DNA from: Gemmatirosa kalamazoonensis
Lineage (GTDB): Bacteria; Gemmatimonadota; Gemmatimonadetes; Gemmatimonadales; Gemmatimonadaceae
Assembly: GCF_000522985.1 (NCBI RefSeq)
Contig: NZ_CP007128.1
Span: 1,534,220-1,598,219 of the forward strand
Reading direction: 5' to 3'
Length of the DNA stretch: 64,000 nucleotides
Below are positions 7,998-17,159 of the stretch, piece after piece. A program made the position numbers and the translations under genes. Position 1 is the first letter of the stretch. Every line of letters begins with the position of its first letter. Below the pieces are notes generated by a model that ran no database searches, was not told the origin of the DNA, and saw nothing but the letters and a program-made list of their open reading frames with translations.

Positions 7998-9866
7998 TCA
8001 ACGCACGTGGATCGGCATCGACGCGAGCGGCACGCCGGTCCCCGTCGTGACGAGGACGCGCAGGTCGCCCGGCTCGTTAGGCACCAGCTCGAAGTCGTAC
8101 GACTCGCCGTTCCCGATCTGCTGTACGGCGGGACGCACCGTGGCCTGGTCCGGCGGCAGGTCGCGCCCGTCCTTCGCCACCGCGCGCCACGTCACTGCTG
8201 CGGTGTCGCGCAGCACTCGCGCGATCATGCTCGGCCGGTACGGGTGGATGTTGATGACGCGCACCCGGTAGCGTTCGCCGACGCGCAGCTCTCGCGCGGA
8301 GGGCGCGAGGCTGCCGTTCAGCAGCACCCGGTCGCGGTCCGCGTCGCGGCGCGGCACGGTGATGAGCACCATCACGTCGTGCGCGGCGTCGTAGGCCGCC
8401 GGATCGTCGACGACGAGCAGCGCACCGGAGAGGCCGGCCTGCTGCTGCCGCACCTCGTCGGCGTGCGGGTGATACATGAACGTCCCCGCGCGCGGCGGCG
8501 TGAAGCGCGCCTCGAACGAGTCGCTCGGCGCGATCGCCGCCGCGATGTGCCCCGGCGTGCCGGAGAAGTCGGCCACGCCGTCGTAGTAGCTCTCCAGCTC
8601 GATGCCGTGCCAGTGCACCGCCGTCGGCTCGCGGAGCCGGTTCACGACCGTGATGCTCACCGGCTCGCCACGCTTCAACAGGATCGTCGGGCCGGGCAGC
8701 AGCGGACCGCCGTTAGGCACCGTGCGCGCACCCTCCTCCAGCACGTAGCCGTATGCCGGCTCCGCGTCCGTGCCGCCGGAGTCGGTGCGCGCCACGAGCC
8801 GCAGCCGTCGCCGCGGCGACGCCTCGGCCGATGCCGCCACCGCGACGACGGGCCGCGGGCGGACCGCGATCCCCATCACCAGCCCGCCCATCATGTCGCG
8901 CGTGTGGTCGTGCGTGTGCACCGCCTGCTCCGGCGGCAGCGGCGTGCCGTCGAGCGGCCGGTTGCGCAGCACGTGGAAGTTGTCGTGGCAGTGGAACAGC
9001 CAGTTCCCCGCGCGCTCCGGCACCCAGCGCATGGTGAACGTGCGCCCGGGCGGCAGCCGCTCGGTCACGGCGAGGTGCGGCGAGCCCGCGGCGTCGTAGG
9101 TGCTGTCGCGCGTGCCGTCGCCGCGGCTCTCGACGTCGAAGTAGAAGCCGTGGAGGTGCATCGGATGCACCGCGGCGGACAGGTTCACGAGCCGGAAGCG
9201 CACCGTGTCGCCCTCGGTGTACGCGAGCCGCTCGGTGTTCGGCCACGACCGGCCGTTGATCGCGAAGCGCAGCACGTCGGACCGTCCGGTGATGCCCGCC
9301 GCGTCCGCGTCCTGCTGCCACAGCGTGATGACGAGCACGCGGTCGGCCGCCGGCGCGGTCCCGCGCGGGTCGACGACGAACGCGCCGCCGAGCTGCGAGT
9401 CGGCGCCCGATCGGCCGCCGATCGTGGGCGAGCTCGTCGCGGCCCAGTAGCGATACGTCCCCGGTGCGCCCGCGACGAACCGCGCCTCGCGCGTCTCGCC
9501 GGGGCCGACCCGCATCGTGTCCGCCGGGCCTAACGGCACGCCGCGCGTCGACAGGCCGTGCACGACGATGGCCGCGTCGAGCGCGTTGTGCACGAGCGCG
9601 CGGATCTCCGTCCCCTCCGGCACGCGCAGCAGCGGTCCCGGCACGCTGGCCGGCTTTCCCGCCTCGGCGAACACCCGCACGGCGATCCCCGGCGCGTCGT
9701 CGCCGTCGGGGCGCCACTCGATCGCGCGCGCCTCCAGGTTGACCGTCAGCACGCCCGAGCGCAGCGTGCCCGCGCTCGCGCGGTTGTCGTTCGGCGTCGC
9801 GCGCTCGGTCGGCGCGGCGGGGCGGAGGAGCGCGAGCGCGAGCAGCGCGGGGAACAGGCGCGGCAT
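7998..9866 (-). CDS. Multicopper oxidase with rearranged cupredoxin order
   Basis: A 622-residue exported oxidase with a signal peptide at residues 1-20. All four copper motifs of laccase-type enzymes are present, but in unusual order: HPMHLHG at 234-240 and HCHDNFH at 292-298 come first, then HWHG at 418-421 and HPH at 466-468. In usual laccases the HWHG and HxH pair is N-terminal. The protein reads as four cupredoxin-like blocks, the first and last having lost the copper ligands. A His-rich insert (HTHDH) follows HCHDNFH, then MMGG, which could give the axial Met. Likely activity is oxidation of phenols or metals with reduction of oxygen. Start ATG 9866 was chosen for the signal peptide; the frame stays open far upstream only as antisense of the ankyrin gene. 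Confidence 0.85.
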   Translation of the reverse strand: MPRLFPALLALALLRPAAPTERATPNDNRASAGTLRSGVLTVNLEARAIEWRPDGDDAPGIAVRVFAEAGKPASVPGPLLRVPEGTEIRALVHNALDAAIVVHGLSTRGVPLGPADTMRVGPGETREARFVAGAPGTYRYWAATSSPTIGGRSGADSQLGGAFVVDPRGTAPAADRVLVITLWQQDADAAGITGRSDVLRFAINGRSWPNTERLAYTEGDTVRFRLVNLSAAVHPMHLHGFYFDVESRGDGTRDSTYDAAGSPHLAVTERLPPGRTFTMRWVPERAGNWLFHCHDNFHVLRNRPLDGTPLPPEQAVHTHDHTRDMMGGLVMGIAVRPRPVVAVAASAEASPRRRLRLVARTDSGGTDAEPAYGYVLEEGARTVPNGGPLLPGPTILLKRGEPVSITVVNRLREPTAVHWHGIELESYYDGVADFSGTPGHIAAAIAPSDSFEARFTPPRAGTFMYHPHADEVRQQQAGLSGALLVVDDPAAYDAAHDVMVLITVPRRDADRDRVLLNGSLAPSARELRVGERYRVRVINIHPYRPSMIARVLRDTAAVTWRAVAKDGRDLPPDQATVRPAVQQIGNGESYDFELVPNEPGDLRVLVTTGTGVPLASMPIHVR

Positions 9867-9974
9867 GGCAACCGGTCCGTGTGGAGGGCGCTCCATTATG
9901 GGGCCCGCGGGCGATCGTCGCGAGCGGCCCGGGCCGCGGTGTAAGTTCTCCGGCCTCACCGAGTGGAGCCGCCG

Positions 9975-11966
9975 ATGACGACGCTCATCCAGCCCGACGC
10001 GCTGAAGGGGCCGGAGCCGTGGCCCTGGTCGCCCGGCGCGGGCGTCGACGTGTGGGCGATGTTCGTCGCCTGCATGCGCGGCGATCTCGACGCCGTACGC
10101 GCGCTGGTCGCGAGGGACCCGTCGCTCGTCCGCGCGCACTACGAGTACCGCACGCCGCTGTCGTTCGCCGTGCGCGAGAACCGCCTCGAGGTCGCGGCGT
10201 ATCTCCTCGACCACGGTGCGAATCAGATCCTGCTCGGCGACGCGCTGGAGATGGCGCGCGACCGCGGCTACACGGAGATGGCCGCGCTGCTCGAGCGCGA
10301 TCTGGCGCGGCACGGCGCCGATGCGAGGGGCGAGGCCGTCGCGGCCGCGATCCGGGCGTACGACCGGGCGGAGGTGCGACGGCTCCTCGACGCGTCGCCG
10401 GAGCTGCTGCACGCCGGTGATGGACGCGGCAACCAGCCGATCCACTGGGCGGTGATGACGCGCCAGCTCGACCTGATCGACGAGCTGCTCGCGCGCGGCG
10501 CCGACGTCGACGCGGCACGCACGGACCACGCGCGGCCGATCCAGCTCACGAACGGCGACTACTTCCATCGTGGGTGGCGCGACGTGCCGGATCACGTCAC
10601 CACGACGCCCGACGACGTCTATCGCCATCTCGTCGCCCGCGGCGCGACGGTCGACATCGGCATGGCCGCGGCGAAGGGCGATCTCGCACGCGTTCGTGCG
10701 CTCGTCGACGCCGACCCGAAGATCGTGAGCCGCGTGGACGCGTACTGGTCCGGCTACTCCGGCGCGGGCGCGCCGCTCACGAACGCGGCGGCCGGTGGGC
10801 ATCTGGAGATCGTGAAGCTGCTCCTCGCGCACGGCGCGGATCCGAATCTCCCCGAGGAAGGGATCGCGCCCAACGGGCACGCGTTGTACGCCGCCGTGTT
10901 CAACGGCCACCACGAGATCGCGACGCTGCTGCTGGAGCACGGCGCGAACCCCGACGCCCCGGTCGAGAGCTCGGCCGACGCGGTGTGGATCGCCATCCGC
11001 GCCGGCGATCTCCGGATGCTGGAGCTGCTCGCGTCGCACGGCGCGACGTGGGAGATCCCGTTCGAGGTGCGCGAGCATCGCACGCTGACGTACGAGCAGA
11101 TCGTCGCCACCGGCATCCGCCGCTCGATGTCGGTGCTCGCGATGTACGACGACGTCGATGCGGCGGCGGCGCTCATCGACCGCGACCCGTCGCTCGCCGA
11201 CGACCCCGATGCACTGAGGGAGGCCGCATCGCACGCGCACGAGGCGTTCGTGCGGCTGCTGTTGGGCCATCGTCCCGACCTCGCGACGCGTGTCACGGTG
11301 TCGCGGCCGCGCGCGATGGCCGAGCTGCTGTTCGCGCACGGCATGGACCCGAACCGACCGAACTGGCTCCGCCGGAGGCCGCTGCACGACTTCGCGGACC
11401 ACGGCGACGTCGAGAGCGCCGCGCTGTTCCTCGACCACGGCGCCGACATTCACGCGCGCGACGCGGAGTGGCGCTCCACGCCGCTCGCCTGGGCGGCGCG
11501 GAGCGGCCAGGCGCGCATGGCCGAGCTCCTGCTCCGGCGCGGCGCGCGGCTCGAGCTCCCCGACGACCCGCCGTGGGCGACGCCGCTCGCCTGGGCGACG
11601 CGCCGCGGGCACGACGACGTCGTGCGCTTGCTGCGCGACGTCGCCGCGGGCCGCCCGCTCCCCGCACGCGACCTCGCGTTCTACGAGGCGCAGGCGCGCG
11701 ATCTCGTCGCCGCGTATCACAGCGCGGACGGCGCGCCGCTCGACACGATGATCGACCTGTTCCAGGGGCGCCGCCCGCTGCTCTGGGACCGGCCGCCGCT
11801 CGCCGAGCGCACCGCGCGCGTGCGACGCTTCGTGCGCCGCCGGCTGGGCGACGACCCCGCCGCCGCGCCGCTCGACACGTTGACGCTCGACGACGCGCGG
11901 CGCCTCGTGGCCGCGGTGCACGGCTTCGCGGGCTGGCACGCCCTCGCGGCGAGCGTGAGCCCGTGA
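9975..11966 (+). CDS. Large ankyrin-repeat protein
   Basis: A 663-residue soluble protein made of ankyrin-type helix pairs from about residue 25 to 560, with repeated cores such as GHLEIVKLLLAHGADPN, GHHEIATLLLEHGANPD and LLARGADVDA. The middle repeats (about 340-450) are degenerate. The C-terminal 100 residues are helical and non-ankyrin. There is no signal peptide, so it should act in the cytoplasm as a binding scaffold. ATG 9975 has GGAG six bases upstream. Its stop overlaps the start of the histidine kinase gene by four bases (GTGA), so the three genes ankyrin, LytS and LytTR probably form one operon. The partner is unknown. Confidence 0.9.
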   Translation: MTTLIQPDALKGPEPWPWSPGAGVDVWAMFVACMRGDLDAVRALVARDPSLVRAHYEYRTPLSFAVRENRLEVAAYLLDHGANQILLGDALEMARDRGYTEMAALLERDLARHGADARGEAVAAAIRAYDRAEVRRLLDASPELLHAGDGRGNQPIHWAVMTRQLDLIDELLARGADVDAARTDHARPIQLTNGDYFHRGWRDVPDHVTTTPDDVYRHLVARGATVDIGMAAAKGDLARVRALVDADPKIVSRVDAYWSGYSGAGAPLTNAAAGGHLEIVKLLLAHGADPNLPEEGIAPNGHALYAAVFNGHHEIATLLLEHGANPDAPVESSADAVWIAIRAGDLRMLELLASHGATWEIPFEVREHRTLTYEQIVATGIRRSMSVLAMYDDVDAAAALIDRDPSLADDPDALREAASHAHEAFVRLLLGHRPDLATRVTVSRPRAMAELLFAHGMDPNRPNWLRRRPLHDFADHGDVESAALFLDHGADIHARDAEWRSTPLAWAARSGQARMAELLLRRGARLELPDDPPWATPLAWATRRGHDDVVRLLRDVAAGRPLPARDLAFYEAQARDLVAAYHSADGAPLDTMIDLFQGRRPLLWDRPPLAERTARVRRFVRRRLGDDPAAAPLDTLTLDDARRLVAAVHGFAGWHALAASVSP

Positions 11967-13060
11967 GCCCAGGGGCCGATGCGCCGAAGCCGCGCCCGTA
12001 CTGGCTGCTCATCGCGGCCGCGTGCGTCGTGCCCGCGGTGCTCGACGCGCTCCAGACGTGGGCCAAGCAGCGCTTCGACGCGCGCCCCGGCGTCGATTGG
12101 GGCGACGTCGTGTTCCAGGGCGCGGAGTGGCTGTTCCTCGGCGCGCTCACGCCGATCACGTACGTGCTCGCGCGCCGCTTCCCGCTGCGCCGCGACCGGA
12201 TCGGACGCGCCGTCGCCGCGCACGCCGCCGGAGCGGCCGCGCTCTGCGTGGGCTGGGCGTCGTTAGGCGTGCTGCTCGGCGCGGCGATCCATCACTACCC
12301 GGCGGACCCGCGGGACATGCGCGGCGCGTACGCGAGCTGGGTGCTCACGAGCGTGCCGTGGTCGGTGTTCATGTACTTCACGGTGCTCGGCTGCGTCTAC
12401 GCGTTCACGTATTTCGTGGAGGCGCGCGAGCGCGAGGCGCAGCGCGCGCGGCTCGCCCAGCAGCTCGCCGAGGCGCGGCTCGGCGCGCTGCGCATGCAGC
12501 TCAACCCGCACTTCCTGTTCAACAGCCTGAACGCGATCCAGGTGCTCGTGCGCGACCACGACACCCAGGCCGCGTCGCGCATGCTCGAGCTGCTCGGCGG
12601 CGTGCTGCGCCAGGTGCTGCACGGCGAGCCACGCCAGCAGGTGCCGCTCGACGAGGAGCTGCGCTTCCTCCAGCGCTATCTCGCGATCGAGCAGGTGCGC
12701 TTCTCCGATCGGCTGCGGGTGCAGTGGGCCGTCGACGACGCGGCGCGCGACGCGCTCGTGCCCGAGTTCGTGCTGCAGCCGCTCGTCGAGAACGCCGTGC
12801 GACACGGCGTGGCCGGGCGCGCCGACGCGGGCACCATCGAGATCTCCGCGCACGTCGAGGGCGACACGCTGCTGCTGGGCGTCCGCGACGACGGGCCGGG
12901 CTACGACGCCGCGACCGCCGGCGCCGGCGTCGGTCTCGCGAACGTGCGCGCGCGGCTGGAGACGATGTTCGGCGACGCGGCGCGGTTGGAGATCGGGCGT
13001 GCGGCGAGCGGCGGCACGCTGGCGACGATTCGCCTGCCGCTCGCGAGGTCGCAGGCATGA
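11963..13060 (+). CDS. LytS/YehU-type sensor histidine kinase
   Basis: A 365-residue membrane kinase starting at GTG 11963 inside the preceding stop. Four hydrophobic segments occupy roughly residues 13-155, followed by a short coil and the His_kinase domain with the diagnostic LNPHFLFNSLNAI, whose His is the phosphoacceptor. The HATPase domain shows VENAVRHG (N box) and DDGPGYD (G1 box). There is no periplasmic sensor domain, so a membrane or redox signal is possible. The LytTR response regulator follows after 88 bases that hold hairpin repeat B1. Confidence 0.92.
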   Translation: MSPGADAPKPRPYWLLIAAACVVPAVLDALQTWAKQRFDARPGVDWGDVVFQGAEWLFLGALTPITYVLARRFPLRRDRIGRAVAAHAAGAAALCVGWASLGVLLGAAIHHYPADPRDMRGAYASWVLTSVPWSVFMYFTVLGCVYAFTYFVEAREREAQRARLAQQLAEARLGALRMQLNPHFLFNSLNAIQVLVRDHDTQAASRMLELLGGVLRQVLHGEPRQQVPLDEELRFLQRYLAIEQVRFSDRLRVQWAVDDAARDALVPEFVLQPLVENAVRHGVAGRADAGTIEISAHVEGDTLLLGVRDDGPGYDAATAGAGVGLANVRARLETMFGDAARLEIGRAASGGTLATIRLPLARSQA

Positions 13061-13144
13061 GACGAGTACCCATGGGGATCCCGAGATCGAGAGGATCGCA
13101 GGATCCCCTGCTGTACTCGCCTCCAATCTCGCACCTATCGAACC
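13061..13144. repeat. Hairpin repeat family B, copy B1
   Basis: Inverted repeat with arms GAGTACCCATGGGGATCC (13064-13081) and GGATCCCCTGCTGTACTC (13101-13118), followed by TCGCCTCC..CTCG.ACCT.TCGAA. The same arms and tail occur at 16960-17073. It fills the gap between the kinase and regulator genes. Confidence 0.85.
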
Positions 13145-13148
13145 GCAC

Positions 13149-13859
13149 GTGATCCGCACGGTCATCGCCGACGACGAGCCGCTCGCGCGCCGCGGCGTGC
13201 GCCAGCTCCTCGCGCCGCACCGCGACGTGACGGTGGTGGCCGAAGCGCGCAACGGCGAGGAGGCCCTGCGCGTGCTGCGCGCGTGCCGCCCCGACCTCGT
13301 GTTCCTCGACGTGCAGATGCCGGAGCTCGACGGCTTCGGCGTGCTGCGCGAGCTCGGTCCGGGCTTCGTGCCGGCGGTCGTGTTCCTCACCGCGTACGAC
13401 ACGTTCGCCGTGCGCGCGTTCGACGCCCGCGCGCTCGACTATCTCGTGAAGCCCGTGGAGGAGGCGCGGTTCCTCGACGCGATGGAGCGCGCACGCGAGC
13501 GGCTGCGCGGTGCGGCGCCCACGCCGCGGCGGCTGCTCGTCCCCGTCGCCGGCGGCGAGCTGCTGCTCGATCTCGACGAGATCGACTGGATCGAGGCCGA
13601 CGACTACTACGCCGCGGTGCACGCGCGCGGCCGCCGTCACCTGCTGCGCGAGTCGCTCGCCTCGCTCGCCGAGCGGCTCGACGCGTCGCGCTTCGTCCGC
13701 GCGCACCGCTCGGCCATCGTCAACATCGACCGCGTGCGTGAGCTGCGCGCCGAGTCGTCGGGCGAGACGGTGCTCGTGCTGCGCGACGGCACGCGCGTGC
13801 CGGTGAGCCGCCGGCGGCGCGAGGTCGTGGTCGACGCGATCCGACGATCGTCGGGCTGA
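13149..13859 (+). CDS. LytTR-family response regulator
   Basis: A 236-residue regulator with GTG start at 13149. The receiver domain (residues 1-120) has the acidic pair ADDE, the phosphoacceptor Asp in VFLDVQMPELDG, a Thr in FLTAYD and the Lys in YLVKPV. The LytTR DNA-binding domain (about 130-236) shows IDWIEADDYY, FVRAHRSAIVN and VPVSRRRR. It pairs with the LytS kinase upstream. LytTR proteins bind direct repeats upstream of their target promoters, often for secretion or quorum functions; the target is not visible here. Confidence 0.93.
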   Translation: MIRTVIADDEPLARRGVRQLLAPHRDVTVVAEARNGEEALRVLRACRPDLVFLDVQMPELDGFGVLRELGPGFVPAVVFLTAYDTFAVRAFDARALDYLVKPVEEARFLDAMERARERLRGAAPTPRRLLVPVAGGELLLDLDEIDWIEADDYYAAVHARGRRHLLRESLASLAERLDASRFVRAHRSAIVNIDRVRELRAESSGETVLVLRDGTRVPVSRRRREVVVDAIRRSSG

Positions 13860-13954
13860 CCGCTCGCTGCACGCCGAGCGCCGCTCGCGGACACGGGTCT
13901 GGCCGAGGGACGGACGGGGCGCATCATCCCACGCGGAAACGCGACGAACGGCGT

Positions 13955-14036
13955 CTCACGCGGAGCCGCGGAGATCGCGGAGAAAACCAACACGAGTGTG
14001 TTGCAGTTCTCCGCGTTCTCCGCGCCTCCGTGTGAG
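13955..14036. repeat. Hairpin repeat family A, copy A4 (CGCGGAG type)
   Basis: Inverted repeat, left arm CTCACGCGGAGCCGCGGAGA and right arm TTCTCCGCG..CTCCGTGTGAG, with loop ACCAACACGAGTGTGTTG that itself folds. It lies just upstream of the membrane acyltransferase gene. Confidence 0.88.
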
Positions 14037-14060
14037 CCCACCGAGCAAAGAGGAGAAGCC

Positions 14061-15254
14061 ATGGCGACCGCACTCGGATCCCGTCCGGCGACCTACGACC
14101 CGCACGTCGAGCCCGTCCCCGCCGCGACGCGGCGCGAGCGCGTCATGTCGATCGACGTCGTGCGCGGCGTGGCCATGATCCTCATGGCGATCGACCACGT
14201 GCGCGTCTACTCCGGCCTCCCCGCGGGCGGGCCCACACCGGGGATCTTCTTCACGCGCTGGATCACGCACTTCGTCGCGCCGGCGTTCGTGTTCCTCGCC
14301 GGCACGTCGGCGTACCTGCACGGCGAGAAGCTCGCGAGCAAGGGCGCGCTGTCGCGCTTCCTGCTCACGCGCGGCGCGTGGCTCGTGCTCCTCGAGCTCA
14401 CCGTCATCCGCCTCGCGTGGACGTTCAACGCCGACTGGTCGCACTACATGCTGGCCGGCGTGATCTGGATGCTCGGCTGGTGCATGATCCTCATGGCGGC
14501 GTGCGTGCACCTGCCGCTGCGCGCGAACGCGGCGATCGGCGTCGGCATCATCGCGCTGCACAACCTCCTCGGCCCGGCGATCGGACGGGTATCCGGCCCG
14601 CTCGCGCCGATCGTGTACGAGGGCGGCCCGGTGCGGGGAACCCCGCTGCTCGTGCTGTTCGTCATCGTGCCCTGGATCGGCGTCATGATGGCGGGCTACG
14701 CGTTCGGCGCGGTGACGCGGCTGCCGTCGGAGCGGCGCCGCGCGATCTGTCTCCGACTCGGCCTCGCGCTCACGGCGGCGTTCCTGGCGCTGCGCGCGCT
14801 CGACGTCTACGGCGACCCGCGGCCGTGGCACGGCAGCCGCATGCCGGCGGCGCTCGCGTTCCTCGCCACCAGCAAGTATCCCGCGTCGCTGCTCTTCCTG
14901 CTCATGACGTTGGGCCCGATCCTCGTCGGCGTCGGCCTCGCCGAGCGCGCGCGCGGACGCGTCGCCGACGTCGTCGCGACGTTCGGTCGTGTGCCGCTGT
15001 TCTACTACCTGCTGCACATCCCGCTCATCCACGTCGCCGCGTGCATTGTGTCGCTCGTCCGCGAGGGGCGCGTCGACCCGTGGCTCTTCACGAACCATCC
15101 CATGGCGCCCGGCCAGCAGCCGGCCGGCTACACGTGGCCGCTGCCACTGCTCTATCTCGTGTTCGCGCTCTGCGTGACGGCGCTGTACTTCCCGTGTCGC
15201 TGGTTCGCTCGCGTGCGCGCGGAGCGGCGGTCGCCGTGGCTCAGCTACCTGTGA
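14061..15254 (+). CDS. DUF1624/HGSNAT-type membrane acyltransferase
   Basis: A 397-residue integral membrane protein. The opening RVMSIDVVRGVAMILMAIDH is the hallmark of the DUF1624 / heparan-alpha-glucosaminide N-acetyltransferase catalytic family (SxDxxRG...MxxDH), in which His and Asp residues near the first helix face the acyl donor. About ten membrane segments follow, with FYYLLHIPLIH near residue 315. ATG 14061 has AGGAG eight bases upstream. Family members acylate sugars or glycans across the membrane. The substrate here is not inferable; neighbours give no clue. Confidence 0.82.
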   Translation: MATALGSRPATYDPHVEPVPAATRRERVMSIDVVRGVAMILMAIDHVRVYSGLPAGGPTPGIFFTRWITHFVAPAFVFLAGTSAYLHGEKLASKGALSRFLLTRGAWLVLLELTVIRLAWTFNADWSHYMLAGVIWMLGWCMILMAACVHLPLRANAAIGVGIIALHNLLGPAIGRVSGPLAPIVYEGGPVRGTPLLVLFVIVPWIGVMMAGYAFGAVTRLPSERRRAICLRLGLALTAAFLALRALDVYGDPRPWHGSRMPAALAFLATSKYPASLLFLLMTLGPILVGVGLAERARGRVADVVATFGRVPLFYYLLHIPLIHVAACIVSLVREGRVDPWLFTNHPMAPGQQPAGYTWPLPLLYLVFALCVTALYFPCRWFARVRAERRSPWLSYL

Positions 15255-15293
15255 CCGATTGCGGGTGACGGGACGCGGCGGTAGCGTCGGCCG

Positions 15294-16928
15294 ATGCGCC
15301 ACCGCCTCGTCCTCGCCCTGCTGTTGCCGGCCGCCGTCGCCGCGCAGCCCGTCGACGCGCGCGTCGACTCCATCTTCGCGTTCGCCACGCCGTCGACCCC
15401 CGGCTGCGCCGTCGCCGCGGCGCGCAGCGGCGAGGTGCTGTTCGCGCGCGGCTACGGCACCGCGGACCTCGAGCACGACGTGCCGATCACGCGATCGACG
15501 CCGTTCTATCTCGCGTCGGTGTCGAAGCAGTTCACCGCGGCGGCGATCGACCTGCTCGTGCTCGACGGCAAGCTGTCGCTCGACGACGACGTCAGGAAGT
15601 ATGTCCCCGAGCTGCCGAGCTACGGCGCGCCGATCACGCTCCGCCATCTCATGACGCACACCAGCGGGCTGCGCGACTACCTCGCGCTGTTCTCGCTGCG
15701 CGGCCTCGACGACCACCCGATCACGATCGCCGAGTTCCTGGAGACCGTCGCGAAGCAGCGCGCGCTGAACTTCCCCACCGGCGAGCAGTACTCGTACAGC
15801 AACACCGGCTACGTCCTGCTGTCGATCGTCGTCCAGCGCGTGTCGGGGAAGTCGCTGCGCGATTTCGCGCGCGAGCGCATCTTCGGGCCGTTAGGCATGA
15901 CGTCCACGCAGTTCCGCGACCGGCACGATCAGCTCGTGAAGGACCGCGCGCTCGCCTACGCGCGTGCGGCGGGCGGCGGCTACCGGCTCGCCGTGCCGTA
16001 CTTCGACGTCGTCGGCGACGGCGGCCTATTCTCCACGGTCGAGGACCTGGCGCGGTGGGAGGGGAACTTCTGGGACCCGCGCGTGGGCGGCGCCGAGTGG
16101 CTCACGCTCGAGGCGATGCGCGGCCGGCTGCGCGACGGCACCACCATCGCGTACGGCGCGGGGCTGCAGCACGGCGTCTATCGCGGCGAGCCGATCGTGG
16201 AGCACGGCGGCTCGTTGGGCGGCTACAACACGCACCTGCTGCGCATGCCGGCGCGACGGTTCTCCGTCGCCGTGCTGTGCAACGACAACGCGAAGTCGGC
16301 CAGCGTGCTCGCGCGTCAGGTCGCCGACGTGTTCCTCCCCGACCTCGTCGCCGCCGACCGGCCCGCCGTCGCGGCGGCTCCCACCGTCGTCGCCCCGGCG
16401 AGCGCGGAGTCGGTCGATCGCTACGCGGGCGCGTTCTTCAACGACCGCACGATGACCGTCAGATCGATCTCGGCGCGCGGCGGAAAGTTGTACTACCTGC
16501 GCGGGCCCACCGACTCGGTGGAGCTGGCGCCGCTGGGCGCCGGCCGGTTCCAGCTCACCGGCACGCCGTCGGCCGTGGCGCTCTCGCGCGCCGCCGACAC
16601 GCTGCGCCTGGAGATTCCCGGCGCGCCGCCGAGCGCGTACGGCCGCGTCGCCCCCGTGCGCACGCGCGACTGGCGCAAGTACACCGGCACGTACGCGAGC
16701 GACGAGCTGGGCGTCACCTGGCGCGTCGACCCCCCGGGCGGCGCCGACTCCGCGATCGTGCTGCGCTCCGCCCTCGGCGACTCCGCCCGCGCGGTCCCCG
16801 CGTTCGACGACGCGTTCCGCGCGGGCGGGCTGTTCCTCCGCTTCGCCCGCGACCGGCATGGCCGGGTCACGGACATGCTCGTGAGCGCGGGCGAGCGCGC
16901 GCGGAACGTGCGCTTCGTCAGACGTTAG
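15294..16928 (+). CDS. Secreted serine hydrolase (beta-lactamase/class C PBP family)
   Basis: A 544-residue exported hydrolase. The signal peptide ends near VAAQ (residue 18). The active-site SxxK is S75-V-S-K78, the YxN motif is Y168-S-N170, and HGGSLGGY near residue 305 takes the place of the KTG box, as in class C penicillin-binding proteins and esterase-like relatives. A C-terminal beta-rich region (about 365-544) of the kind found in D-aminopeptidase-like members follows. It probably acts on D-peptides or esters. The stop codon TAG lies inside a GTTAGGC word. Confidence 0.88.
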   Translation: MRHRLVLALLLPAAVAAQPVDARVDSIFAFATPSTPGCAVAAARSGEVLFARGYGTADLEHDVPITRSTPFYLASVSKQFTAAAIDLLVLDGKLSLDDDVRKYVPELPSYGAPITLRHLMTHTSGLRDYLALFSLRGLDDHPITIAEFLETVAKQRALNFPTGEQYSYSNTGYVLLSIVVQRVSGKSLRDFARERIFGPLGMTSTQFRDRHDQLVKDRALAYARAAGGGYRLAVPYFDVVGDGGLFSTVEDLARWEGNFWDPRVGGAEWLTLEAMRGRLRDGTTIAYGAGLQHGVYRGEPIVEHGGSLGGYNTHLLRMPARRFSVAVLCNDNAKSASVLARQVADVFLPDLVAADRPAVAAAPTVVAPASAESVDRYAGAFFNDRTMTVRSISARGGKLYYLRGPTDSVELAPLGAGRFQLTGTPSAVALSRAADTLRLEIPGAPPSAYGRVAPVRTRDWRKYTGTYASDELGVTWRVDPPGGADSAIVLRSALGDSARAVPAFDDAFRAGGLFLRFARDRHGRVTDMLVSAGERARNVRFVRR

Positions 16929-16959
16929 GCACGCCGGCCGCAGAGAACACCGATGGGGC

Positions 16960-17073
16960 GAGGTGACAGGCGAGTACCCTGGGGATCCAAGTGCGATTGA
17001 AAAGATCTCGAGATCCTCTACATCGCCCTTGGATCCCCAGAGTACTCGCCTGTCACCTCGAACCTGTCGAAGA
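16960..17073. repeat. Hairpin repeat family B, copy B2
   Basis: Near-perfect inverted repeat. The left arm AGGTGACAGGCGAGTACCC runs into TGGGGATCC, and the right arm (17031-17060) reads GGATCCCCAGAGTACTCGCC then TGTCACCTCG. The tail AACCTGTCGAAG resembles the tail of B1. It sits between convergent genes and could also act as a terminator. Confidence 0.88.
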
Positions 17074-17091
17074 GAACGTCAACTTCAATTC

Positions 17092-17140
17092 AAAGAGGCA
17101 GTCCTCTGCGGCCCTCTGCGTCCTCTGCGGTTCAATTCGA
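17092..17140. repeat. Family A half-element, copy A5 (right arm only)
   Basis: A single arm of the CGCAGAGG class: AGGCAGTCCTCTGCGGCCCT then CTGCGTCCTCTGCGGTTCAATTC. No matching left arm is nearby. The TTCAATTC end also appears (inverted) in copy A8, so this may be what is left after loss of half an element, next to B2. Confidence 0.75.
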
Positions 17141-17159
17141 GCGGAGCACTACGAATGCT

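Noticed and set aside
5832-9533. Open frame of 1233 codons on the plus strand
   Set aside because: Arg/His/Ala-rich translation, overlaps the MFS, TolB-like and oxidase genes in other frames. It is a compositional shadow.
7998-11939. A single 1313-codon open frame covering the multicopper oxidase and beyond
   Set aside because: Only the part up to 9866 has family motifs and a signal peptide. The rest is antisense to the ankyrin gene and open only because stops are rare in GC-rich DNA.
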